Assembly (NCBI RefSeq): GCF_030283145.1
Contig: NZ_JASNWE010000002.1
Coordinates: 1,364,001 to 1,428,000 of the forward strand
Source of the DNA: Actinomadura xylanilytica
GTDB taxonomy: Bacteria > Actinomycetota > Actinomycetes > Streptosporangiales > Streptosporangiaceae
DNA length: 64,000 bases
Direction of reading: 5' to 3'
Positions 46,327-53,914 of this stretch are shown here, in pieces. Every line of letters begins with the position of its first letter. Positions within the stretch are counted from its first letter, which is position 1. Below the pieces are notes generated by a model. The model was not told the DNA's origin. It worked only from the letters and a program-made list of their open reading frames with translations, and ran no database searches. The position numbers and the translations under genes are program-made.

Positions 46327-46762
46327 TCAACGGGTCTGCTAACAGCGCGGTCCACGCTGTGCTCATCGCGGCGAACACGTCAGCCGCAACGGCCTCTGCG
46401 GACCGGACGACATGGGCCGAGCGTGGGAAGCGGTTCCACCGGGCGCGGCCCGGTCTTCGGAGCGTGTACGCCCGGACGGTCTTCGTCATGAGCCAGCCGA
46501 CCGAGTCCGGATGGATCGGCTCACCCATCCGGCCGCGAACACGTGGCCGTCTTCGGTGCCGTGCCACTTGCCGCCCATCGAGGGCCCCGCGGCGATGCCG
46601 AACCGTGTCCTTCGGCGAGCGCTCGGACGGCCGCGACCGAAAGCCCATGAACCTTGGGCACGCCGGTGGCCAGAACGCCGGTGGCCGGAACGCCGGTGAG
46701 CCCGACTCCGACCGGACAGGTCCACGGCCGGGTACTGCACGTGGCTCGCGCATGCGACCCCT
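46327..46762. other. No assignable gene downstream of tRNA-Thr
   Basis: About 430 bases with open frames on both strands but no domain. A minus-strand stretch over about 46310-46540 (begins GWLMTKTVRAYTLRR) may be a degraded coding region. At 46660-46700 there are three tandem copies of a 14-15-base unit (AACGCCGGTGGCC). The location beside a tRNA fits decayed mobile DNA. Confidence 0.5.
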
Positions 46763-47126
46763 AGGGGCACCAGAACGGCCATCTTCTTTCGGATACTGGA
46801 TATTCAGACCCAAGTGCACGAGGACCGCTTGACGGGAGAGGCGATCCCCAACGCGGTGCGCGCACTGCGGAACGATCCGAGCTACCCCGGGCGGCCCGCG
46901 GGAGCAGCTCAAGAAGGTGGACGGGATCGGGGACGAGGCATATCTCGGCTACCAGCCCAGGACAGGCGGTTCGGTCACCGTACGGGTGGGGAACGTCATT
47001 CTGTTCGTCACCTACAACGGGTCGGTTCACCGGACGAATCCGAAGACCTCGCTCATCCCCGCGCAGACCGCTATGGACGGTGCCAAGTACGCGGTGACCG
47101 AAGCGGCAAGGAAATTGACCGGATAG
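46763..47126 (+). pseudogene. Frameshifted remnant of a small exported-protein gene
   Basis: Two adjacent frames join into one sensible C-terminal region. The first reads FFRILDIQTQVHEDRLTGEA, then IPNAVRALRNDP. After a one-base slip in the CCCCGGG-rich stretch near 46885-46900, the second reads GGPREQLKKVDGIGDEAYLG, VTVRVGNVILFVTYNGS and TEAARKLTG before the stop at 47126. The pattern GIGDEAYL followed by VRVGN and VTYNG is typical of the C-terminal half of actinobacterial DUF3558-like lipoproteins. The N-terminal lipoprotein signal is missing, so this is a truncated and frameshifted pseudogene. Confidence 0.55.
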
Positions 47127-47287
47127 GCGGCGATGGTGGGGGAAACGTGACCTCGGCATGCCATCCGGAAGCACCACCTCGACCCCCAAGCGGTCACCAG
47201 ATGGTCGACGACCGAGCCCAGCGACGACGCGCCGGACAGCACGAGCGACACATTCGGCGGTTGAAAACGGCCTTCTGTCGAGGGTTC

Positions 47288-48175
47288 TCAGTGCTGGAGA
47301 GGTGCGTACATCGGGAGCATCGTTTCGAGTCGGGTTGCGAGTTGGGGACGGTCGAGGTCGTGGTAGGCGCGCGCCCACAGGGGGTGTAGGTGGGTGAAGC
47401 GGTCGTGGTCGTCGTGGAAGGCGTCGGTGAGTTCTAGCAGGGCGGTTGCCGGGTATCCGGTGTCCAGCAGTCGATCGGTATGGGCGAGGATCTCGTCCAG
47501 GCATCCGCCGGCGTACATGTGGCCGCGGTCTGTGAACGCGCCGGCGGGGGCCAGTACGCCGACTCCGGCCCCGTTCACGTCGGGTTCGTGTCTCCATCCG
47601 GCCGGGACGGTGAGCTCAAGGGGCACGATCGTGTCGAAGCCGTCTGGGGTGATGCCGTGCTCGGGGGTGGGGTGGAGGTCGAGCTCGGTGGCGAGGCGGG
47701 CGATGAGAGCACGGTCGTCGTCCCGGAGGTTCTTCTTGCGGAGTCCGAGGGAGAGCATCCATTCCAGACCGGCGCGGGTGTCTGCGCCGATGATGCGTGC
47801 GCCGGGTTCCTGGCCGAAGAGGGCGACGGGGTGATCGGTCCCTCGCAGTTCCGGGGCGGGCACCACCCAGCCCACGCAGGTGCCATTGCCCAGGTGGCCG
47901 AACTGCACCAACTCGGGTGTGGCGAACATCGGCACGTGGTCCTGTCGCACGCCTTTCGTTAGCGAGGGGCCCGGATAGGCGTACTCCCAGCCGTCGGGTG
48001 CGCCGGGAGCGGCTTCAAGGTCGAACATGAAGTCGTAGTGGGTCGCCAGGAGGGCTTCGTCGTACTCGTCTTCGTCGGTAAAGGCATCTGCCCAGGCGAT
48101 GTCGACCAGCCTGGCGAGCCCGGGTGGGGTGGGGAACGGGAACAGGTCGTCGACCCAAGGTGGAGGCGCAGTCAT
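47288..48175 (-). CDS. Hypothetical cytoplasmic protein, weakly SUKH/SMI1-like
   Basis: This protein of about 295 residues is read from ATG 48175. It has an acidic, aromatic-rich N-terminus (WVDDLFPFPTPPGLARLVDI) and a central block HVPMFATPELVQFGHLGNGT followed by VGWVVPAPELRGTDHPVALF. The order of a Gly/Asn turn and a W/V strand in that block resembles SUKH (SMI1/KNR4) immunity folds. There are no membrane segments. I do not recognise the family with confidence; SUKH-type proteins often protect against nuclease toxins, but no toxin gene is visible here. Confidence 0.6.
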   Translation of the reverse strand: MTAPPPWVDDLFPFPTPPGLARLVDIAWADAFTDEDEYDEALLATHYDFMFDLEAAPGAPDGWEYAYPGPSLTKGVRQDHVPMFATPELVQFGHLGNGTCVGWVVPAPELRGTDHPVALFGQEPGARIIGADTRAGLEWMLSLGLRKKNLRDDDRALIARLATELDLHPTPEHGITPDGFDTIVPLELTVPAGWRHEPDVNGAGVGVLAPAGAFTDRGHMYAGGCLDEILAHTDRLLDTGYPATALLELTDAFHDDHDRFTHLHPLWARAYHDLDRPQLATRLETMLPMYAPLQH

Positions 48176-48416
48176 GACGATCAAGTTTGCAGCGTCTGTT
48201 CACCGCCGCAAGCGGTCCGGGTGACACCCGCCGTGATGCGGGTCGAGCCAAGGTCTGTCCCGTGGATCGCGATCGGCCGGCCTGCTTCGGCGCTGGCCGC
48301 CGCTGCCATTCGAGACGGTGTGACGCCCACCCGGCCGGAGCGTCCTCCGGAGCCGTGTGCGGATTGGCCACCCGGAACCGGCACGGATCGGCGGAGAATC
48401 GTGGTGTGATGGCGCC

Positions 48417-48809
48417 GTGAGTCGCGCTGTGGAGGAGACCAACCGTCGCATGCTCCGGGCGCGGGACGCGATGGACCGTGCTTACGCGCAGCCGCTGGAC
48501 GTCCCGACCCTGGCTCAGATCGCCCATGTGTCGGCGGCGCATTTCACGCGTACCTTCCGGGCCACGTTCGGCGAGACGCCGCACCGTTATCTGCGACGCC
48601 GCCGAGTCGAGCGCGCGATGTTCCTGCTTCGGGAGACCGATCGAAGTGTGACCGACATCTGTTTCCAGGTCGGCTTCGGCAGCCCGGGAACCTTCAGCCG
48701 CACGTTCCACGACATCGTCGGCCGGTCACCGAGGACGTACCGCAAGGAAGTGGCGGCCACGGGCGTACCGACGTGCTTCACGATGGCGTGGACGCGGCCG
48801 GGCGACTGA
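48417..48809 (+). CDS. AraC family transcriptional regulator, HTH-only
   Basis: This 130-residue protein is nearly just the AraC DNA-binding domain. Its two HTH motifs are LDVPTLAQIAHVSAAHFTRT and TDICFQVGFGSPGTFSRTFH, with the linking helix RYLRRRRVERAMFLLRETD and the ending GRSPRTYRKEV. It lacks the usual ligand-binding N-terminal domain. GTG 48417 begins just before the first helix. The VOC-family gene 60 bases downstream is a frequent partner in actinobacteria; the AraC protein probably activates it. Confidence 0.92.
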   Translation: MSRAVEETNRRMLRARDAMDRAYAQPLDVPTLAQIAHVSAAHFTRTFRATFGETPHRYLRRRRVERAMFLLRETDRSVTDICFQVGFGSPGTFSRTFHDIVGRSPRTYRKEVAATGVPTCFTMAWTRPGD

Positions 48810-48868
48810 CCGTCGACTCAGTCGTTTCGGATAAGTTTCCGTCCGGCCCGCTCGGTAGCGTGATGCAC

Positions 48869-49279
48869 ATGTTCAATGGGATCACGCACTCACAGATCTA
48901 CGTTCTCGACCAGGACAAGGCCCTCGACTTCTACGTCGGCAAGCTCGGTTTGGAGGTGAACACCGACGTCGACCTGGGCCTCATGCGCTGGCTGACCGTC
49001 AACGTCCCCGGCCACCCGGAACGCCAGATCATGCTGGAGGAGCCGGGCGGGCCGATGATGTCCGAGGAGACGGCGCAGCAGGTCCGCGAGTTGGTGACCA
49101 AGGGTGCGATGGGCGGCCAGCTCATCTTCAGCACCGACGACTGCCGCAAGACGTATACGACGCTGCTGGGCCGGGGCGTCGAGTTCACCGAAGAACCCAC
49201 CGACCGCCCGTTCGGAACCGACTGCGGCCTCCGCGACCCCTTCGGCAACCACATTCGCTTCACCGAGCCGAAGGCGTAG
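48869..49279 (+). CDS. VOC family (glyoxalase/bleomycin-resistance fold) protein
   Basis: This 136-residue protein has two beta-alpha-beta-beta-beta modules. The first is ITHSQIYVLDQDKALDFYVG, then KLGLEVNTDVDLGLMRWLTV; the second is GGQLIFSTDDCRKTYTTLLG, then FTEEPTDRPFGTDCGLRDPF and GNHIRF. Metal-site residues are His near the start (THSQ) and Glu near the end of each half. VOC proteins include glyoxalase I, dioxygenases and drug-binding resistance proteins; the substrate is not predictable. It follows the AraC-type gene and probably shares its transcript. Confidence 0.92.
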   Translation: MFNGITHSQIYVLDQDKALDFYVGKLGLEVNTDVDLGLMRWLTVNVPGHPERQIMLEEPGGPMMSEETAQQVRELVTKGAMGGQLIFSTDDCRKTYTTLLGRGVEFTEEPTDRPFGTDCGLRDPFGNHIRFTEPKA

Positions 49280-49350
49280 AAGGCCGAGCCGACGCTGATA
49301 GCCGGACTGGATAGATCTCTTCTCCGTGCACGGCAGGTCGCGCGCCGAGA

Positions 49351-49655
49351 TCAGCTCAGCGAGTCCCGATGGAGGATCTCGACAAACTGGATCTCGTCAT
49401 GGACGACGTCCAGCACGATCATGCTGTCGCCCGGCCACAAAGAGACGCAACGATGCCCGTCACCGTAGGCTCCTTCGGAGGGGGAGCCGTATAGAAGCTC
49501 TTGCAGAATTCGTCCGAGCAGGGACACCACTCCGTGAGGCGCAGGAAGGGCACCGATGCGGCAAGCCCATTCTCGCCCTCCGCATGGAGCAGGTCGACGA
49601 GCTCGCCGACGAACTCTGGAAAGAGGTCTCCGACTCTTGGGGGCCCCTGATCCAT
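49351..49655 (-). pseudogene. Frameshifted gene for a small actinobacterial CxC...FC protein
   Basis: The first frame (from ATG 49655) reads DLFPEFVGELVDLLHAEGEN and EWCPCSDEFCKSFYTAPP. In related proteins the next residues read like EGxYGxGHRxVxL and VLDVVxGxIxxVEVL. Exactly that continuation, SEGAYGDGHRCVSL and MIVLDVVHDEIQFVEIL, is present in the neighbouring frame up to the stop at 49351. A single-base slip in the GCTCCCCCTCC stretch (about 49485-49492) breaks the gene. The Cys pattern C-x-C-x4-C suggests a metal-binding or structural site. The function is unknown. A sequencing error in the C-run would also explain it. Confidence 0.65.
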
Positions 49656-49840
49656 TCGGACACTGTAGGCCGTTGTGGTGGCCGCGGATAGTGGGAGTCA
49701 TTCTGGACGGGTCTCGTCGCTGATAGCAGGCGGACCGGGGGTGAGCGACCCGGTCCGCCGGCGGCTTGGTGGGAGCAGTCCGCGCCCTGTCGGAGGGTGG
49801 GCGTAGGGTCGGCAGTCACGAACAGCGGGGAGGTCGGGGC

Positions 49841-50302
49841 ATGGTGTCACCTCGGAGCAAGCAGCAGCGCAGGCAGGACGTTCTCGAGCGTCTTGAGTGC
49901 GATGTAGATGTTTGGGTTGCTTCGGCCGACACGAGCGGCACCCCGTATCTCGTGCCGCTGTCGTTCCTGTGGGACGGCACCGACGTGTTCATCGCGACCT
50001 CGGTGGGGAACCCCACGGGGCGTAACCTGCGTGACTCGGGCGGTGTTCGGCTGGGCTTCGGGCTGACCCGCGACGTGGTCCTCGCCGAGGGCGTGGTGGC
50101 CGAGGTGCTGAACACGGTGGACGTCTCCGAGGAGTGGGGGGACGCGTTCGCGGCGAAGGCCGGGTTCGACCCGCGCAAGGCGGGTGACTCCTATCGGTAT
50201 TTCCGTGTTCGACTGGATCGCGTCCAGGCGTGGCGTGAGGAGAACGAGCTGAAGGACCGGGAGTTGATGCGCGACGGCCGCTGGCTGACCGGCGGAGCAT
50301 GA
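49841..50302 (+). CDS. Pyridoxamine 5'-phosphate oxidase-fold (flavin/F420-dependent) protein
   Basis: This 153-residue split-barrel protein has the pattern DVDVWVASADTSGTPYLVPL, FLWDGTDVFIATSVGNPTGR, NLRDSGGVRLGFGLTRDVVL and EGVVAEVL, ending in YRYFRVRLDRVQAWREENEL. Members bind FMN or F420 and reduce or oxidise small molecules, often of unknown identity; the F420 branch is common in actinobacteria. ATG 49841 has GGGGAGG within 13 bases. The C-terminal arginine-tryptophan motif (RVQAWRE) is typical. Confidence 0.88.
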   Translation: MVSPRSKQQRRQDVLERLECDVDVWVASADTSGTPYLVPLSFLWDGTDVFIATSVGNPTGRNLRDSGGVRLGFGLTRDVVLAEGVVAEVLNTVDVSEEWGDAFAAKAGFDPRKAGDSYRYFRVRLDRVQAWREENELKDRELMRDGRWLTGGA

Positions 50303-50349
50303 GGGTGATCGGCGGACCGCGCCCCCGCCGACGGTGAGCTATTGAGGTT

Positions 50350-51507
50350 GTGGTCGTGCAACTCCGGGACGAGATCGAGACGGCGCTCCGCGCCTGGCAT
50401 GCGTACGAGATCGGCCGCGGCGGTCCGGCCGTCATCGACTTCGACTGCCGTCCGGGGGACGGCGCGCCCGAAGCGGCGCGGAGCAGGGTCGAGATCTACC
50501 GCAGGCTCATCGGTCTGCGCGAGTCCGCCGGGACGCAATGCCTGGTCGAACGCCTCGACGCCGACATCGCCTATCTCGGCGCGCTGCTCGGCGAACGCGT
50601 CCCGCTCGCCGGATACGTCCGGGCCACCCAGGGATGCGGGAGTGCGGGCTGGCCTGACGAGTACATCGTCGCGTGCGGCGAGCGCGCGCGTCGCGACCTC
50701 GCGGCCCTCGGTGTCGGCTGGGGTGCGGAGACCGTCGCCGAAATGCACGAGGCGGAAGGGACGATCAAGGCCGCGGACGCGCCGGACGCCATCCGGCAGG
50801 CCGCCGCCGAGTACGAGGACGCGGTGCGCGCGGCCACGGGCAGCCAAGCCCCGTTCGAGCTCGCCATCGAGACCGCCGACGTCGACGCGTACTGGGCCTA
50901 CTGGCTCGACGGCGCCGGACACGACGTCCGGCTGCGCCTCAACCTGCGCAGCGCCGTCTTCACGGAGGTCGGCGTCCGGCGATTCGCGCTGCACGAGGTG
51001 CTCGGCCACGGGCTCCAGAGTTCGAGCTGGACGGTCACCGCGAAAGACCGCGTTCCGTGGGTGCGGCTGATGTCGGTGCACGCGCTGCATCAGGTGCTCC
51101 TGGAGGGGCTGGCTCAAGCGCTCCCGCTGTTCGTCGCGCCCGACGATCCCGCGCTCGCCGCGCAGGTGCGGGTCGATCACTACATCCAGCTCGTCCGTGC
51201 CGAGCTCCACCTGGGGATCGAGCGCGGTGCGCCGATCGTCGACCTTGCCGACCACGCGCGCCGGCGCGTGCCCTGGTGGGGGGACGCCGCGATCGCCGAG
51301 ATCCTGGTCGATCGGGGCACCGATCCGCAGCTCCGGACCTACCTGTGGGCCTATCCGGCGGGCATCGACTGGTTCGTCCAGCTGGCGGAGGCTCCGCATC
51401 AGGTGAGGGACGAGGTTCTCCGGGCGGCCTACCGGACGCCGCTGACACCCGCCGACCTCACCGCCCTCTGGCCGTCCGGCCCCGCGATCGGCGGACCGGG
51501 CCGCTAG
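50350..51507 (+). CDS. Putative zinc metallopeptidase-like protein with HExxxH motif
   Basis: This protein of about 385 residues is helical. Its central motif is RFALHEVLGHGLQ (His215, Glu216, His220), which has one more residue between Glu and the second His than classical HExxH. The context VRLRLNLRSAVFTEVGVRRF before the motif and LLEGLAQALPLFVAP after it (a later Glu) resembles DUF885/gluzincin-like peptidases, where a Glu downstream is the third ligand. There is no signal peptide. GTG 50350 or GTG 50356 could be the start. The family is not firmly recognised; catalysis is inferred from the motif only. Confidence 0.65.
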   Translation: MVVQLRDEIETALRAWHAYEIGRGGPAVIDFDCRPGDGAPEAARSRVEIYRRLIGLRESAGTQCLVERLDADIAYLGALLGERVPLAGYVRATQGCGSAGWPDEYIVACGERARRDLAALGVGWGAETVAEMHEAEGTIKAADAPDAIRQAAAEYEDAVRAATGSQAPFELAIETADVDAYWAYWLDGAGHDVRLRLNLRSAVFTEVGVRRFALHEVLGHGLQSSSWTVTAKDRVPWVRLMSVHALHQVLLEGLAQALPLFVAPDDPALAAQVRVDHYIQLVRAELHLGIERGAPIVDLADHARRRVPWWGDAAIAEILVDRGTDPQLRTYLWAYPAGIDWFVQLAEAPHQVRDEVLRAAYRTPLTPADLTALWPSGPAIGGPGR

Positions 51508-51734
51508 ACATCACCCGGACGCGGCCTTCGGTGGCAGGGCAGGCGGGCCGGACGTAGGGACTTGGTCGTCCGCCCCAGCGCGCGGGCCGGACGCCCCGGC
51601 CGGGCATGCGCCGCCTTGGTGTATGCGTGGCGCTCGGGGAGCGTGCGCCGCGGAGACCGGGCCGGATACCGCTCGTGGCGCCCAGACCAGAAGGGCGCCC
51701 GTGGTGTCCTCAACGGGGTGAGGCGGCCCCGTCG

Positions 51735-52130
51735 TCAGGCGGGCGGACGGTCCGCCTCGGGGGCCAGGTGGCGGGTGAGCACCGTCATGTGGGTCTTGCG
51801 GGCCTCGGTGTGCAGGGCGCGCCCGGCCTCGGTGATGCTGACGAACACGCCGCGACGGTCGGACTCGCACATGCCGCGTCCGGCCAGGCCGTGCTTCTCC
51901 AGCCGTGCGACCGTGCGGGAGAGCGCGCTCTGGCTCAGGTACATGACGGCGGCGATCTCTTGCATACGGAGTTGCTCACAGTCGCCCTCGGCGAGGCGAT
52001 CGAGCGTCTCGAACTCGCTCAGATTCAGCCCGTGGGCGTCCTGAAGTTCGCGATCGAGATCGCACGCGATCGTGTTGTACGAGGTCAGCAGCTCGCGCCA
52101 CCGGCCGATCAGAGCAGCCTCCGACTCCAT
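51735..52130 (-). CDS. MarR family transcriptional regulator
   Basis: This 131-residue winged-helix regulator has the blocks LLTSYNTIACDLDRELQDAH, GLNLSEFETLDRLAEG, MQEIAAVMYLSQSALSRTVA (recognition helix) and RLEKHGLAGRGMCESDRRGV with the wing FVSITEAGRAL. It is divergent from an MFS exporter, with two similar 24-bp palindrome-like sites between them. The usual mode is repression of both genes, relieved by a phenolic or drug-like ligand. The start ATG at 52130 fits the family length. Confidence 0.93.
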   Translation of the reverse strand: MESEAALIGRWRELLTSYNTIACDLDRELQDAHGLNLSEFETLDRLAEGDCEQLRMQEIAAVMYLSQSALSRTVARLEKHGLAGRGMCESDRRGVFVSITEAGRALHTEARKTHMTVLTRHLAPEADRPPA

Positions 52131-52153
52131 GCCGGGATCCTAGCATGCGCACG

Positions 52154-52222
52154 CATCTGATGCTCATGCATTAGATGTGAACGAATTTAGTGCTTAGACA
52201 TTTGATGCATGTGCATGTAGTG
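52154..52222. promoter_or_regulatory. Two MarR-operator-like sites in divergent promoter region
   Basis: Site 1 (52154-52177) is an imperfect palindrome with 9 of 12 arm positions matching (CATCTGATGC at its left, TTAGATG at its right). Site 2 (52199-52222, CATTTGATGCATGTGCATG at its left) aligns with site 1 at about two thirds of positions, starting 45 bases later. The region is strikingly AT-rich for this genome and lies between the MarR and MFS starts. Confidence 0.7.
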
Positions 52223-52231
52223 TCCTCCGCC

Positions 52232-53674
52232 GTGACTATCACCGACCCTTCACCGGTCTCCACCGTCCGTGTGTCCGCCGGTCCGGCCGAACAGGCTTGG
52301 ACCCCCCGTATGTGGGGCGTGCTGGCGGTGCTGTGCGCCGTGCTGTTCCTGGACGGGCTCGACGTGTCCATGGTGGGTGTGGCGCTGCCGTCCATCGGTT
52401 CCGAGCTGGGCCTGTCGACCACCTCGTTGCAGTGGATCGTGAACGGATACGTGCTCGGCTACGGCGGACTGCTGCTCCTCGGGGGCCGGACGGCCGACCT
52501 GCTCGGACGGCGCCGCGTGTTCCTGATCGCGTTGGCCGTGTTCGCGGTGGCGTCGCTGGTCGGAGGCATGGTCTCCGACGGGCCGCTGCTCATCGCCACC
52601 CGCTTCGTCAAGGGCCTGGCCGCCGCGTTCACCGCGCCGACCGCCCTGTCCATCCTGACCACCACCTTCCACGAGGGACGGGCGCGCAACCGGGCGCTCT
52701 CGGTCTTCTCGGTGTTCGGCGCCAGCGGCTACTCGTCCGGACTGATCCTCGGCGGGCTGCTGACCAGCTTCGGCTGGCGCTGGACGTTCCTGACCCCGGT
52801 GCCGCTCGCGCTGATCGCCCTGGCCGCGGGCGTCGCGCTGATCCCCCGGGACCGTCCCGCGGCGGGCGGCGGTCACGACCTTGTCGGCGCCGCCACGCTG
52901 ACCGGCGGGATGCTGCTCGCCGTCTACACGGTGGTCTCGGCCCCCGACCGCGGCTGGCTGGACCCGTTCACCATCGGCTCCATCGTGGTCGCCGCGGCCC
53001 TGCTGATCGGCTTCGTCGCCACCGAGAAGAGGGTCGCGCACCCGCTGATCCGGCTCGGCATCCTGCGGATCGGCGGCATCGTCCGCGCCAACCTGAGCAT
53101 GGTCGCGCTGTTCGGGTCGTATCTGAGCTTCCAGTTCATGATGACGCTCTACCTCCAGGACGTTCTGCACTGGTCGCCGCTGAAGATGGCCATGGCGCTG
53201 CTTCCGGCCGGTCTGCTGGTCGCCCTCGGGTCGCCGTTCGTCGGACGCCTGGTCGACCGGTACGGCACACCGCGCCTGATCATCAGCTCGATGGTCTCGC
53301 TCAGCCTCGGATACGTGTGGTTCCTCGCCACAGCCGGCGACACCCCGCACTACCTCGTCACGATCCTGCCCACCATGCTGCTGCTCGGCGGCGGGTTCGC
53401 GTTCGGGTTCAGCTCGATCATGGGACAGGCCACCGAGGGCATCGACGACTCCGAGCAGGGCCTGGCGTCCGGCCTGGTGCAGACGTCGGGCCAGGTGGGC
53501 GCCGCCCTCGTCCTGGCCGTCGTCACCGCCCTGGTCGCGGGCGGCGCCCACCCGACGAGCGCCGGATTCGCCCCCTTCCACCCGGGCGTCAACCTGGTCA
53601 GCGGTGTCGCCGTGGTCGGACTGGCACTCAACCTGATCCCGCTCCTTCGCCGCCATCACCCGAAGCGCACCTGA
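52232..53674 (+). CDS. MFS transporter, DHA2-like drug exporter
   Basis: This protein of about 480 residues has about fourteen membrane helices. Its first helix has LAVLCAVLFLDGLDVSMVGV with the conserved acidic residue of DHA2 exporters. Motif A is GGRTADLLGRRRVFL, helix 4 contains RFVKGLAAAFTAPTALSIL, and GASGYSSGLILGGLLTSFGW covers the motif C area. The GTG at 52232 (VTITDPSPVSTV) is the most sensible start; earlier codons lie in the operator region and no ribosome site is clear, so a leaderless message is possible. The divergent MarR regulator points to ligand-induced efflux. Confidence 0.92.
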   Translation: MTITDPSPVSTVRVSAGPAEQAWTPRMWGVLAVLCAVLFLDGLDVSMVGVALPSIGSELGLSTTSLQWIVNGYVLGYGGLLLLGGRTADLLGRRRVFLIALAVFAVASLVGGMVSDGPLLIATRFVKGLAAAFTAPTALSILTTTFHEGRARNRALSVFSVFGASGYSSGLILGGLLTSFGWRWTFLTPVPLALIALAAGVALIPRDRPAAGGGHDLVGAATLTGGMLLAVYTVVSAPDRGWLDPFTIGSIVVAAALLIGFVATEKRVAHPLIRLGILRIGGIVRANLSMVALFGSYLSFQFMMTLYLQDVLHWSPLKMAMALLPAGLLVALGSPFVGRLVDRYGTPRLIISSMVSLSLGYVWFLATAGDTPHYLVTILPTMLLLGGGFAFGFSSIMGQATEGIDDSEQGLASGLVQTSGQVGAALVLAVVTALVAGGAHPTSAGFAPFHPGVNLVSGVAVVGLALNLIPLLRRHHPKRT

Positions 53675-53914
53675 CCACCGGAGTCCGCCTCACCAACAGC
53701 CACCCAGGCACCCGACGAGCCATCTCGGCGCCATGCGCCCGGCGCATTCACCTGTGTGCGCCGGGCGCATTGCCGAGCGTTCGCCGTGGTGCGTCGGGCC
53801 GTCATGCGACCCGTGCGGCGCGCCGCCTCGGCACTGTGAGCCCGGCCCGTCCACTCGTGTACGCCGGGCCTGCGCGGTGGGGCGTCCGGTGGTGTGCGGA
53901 CGCCCCACCGGTGG

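Noticed and set aside
53675..53914. GC-rich repeats of tgcgcc(c/g)ggcgca type after the MFS gene
   Set aside because: The gcgcc-rich inverted repeats near 53732-53770 could fold, but there is no T tract or perfect long stem, so I do not call a terminator.
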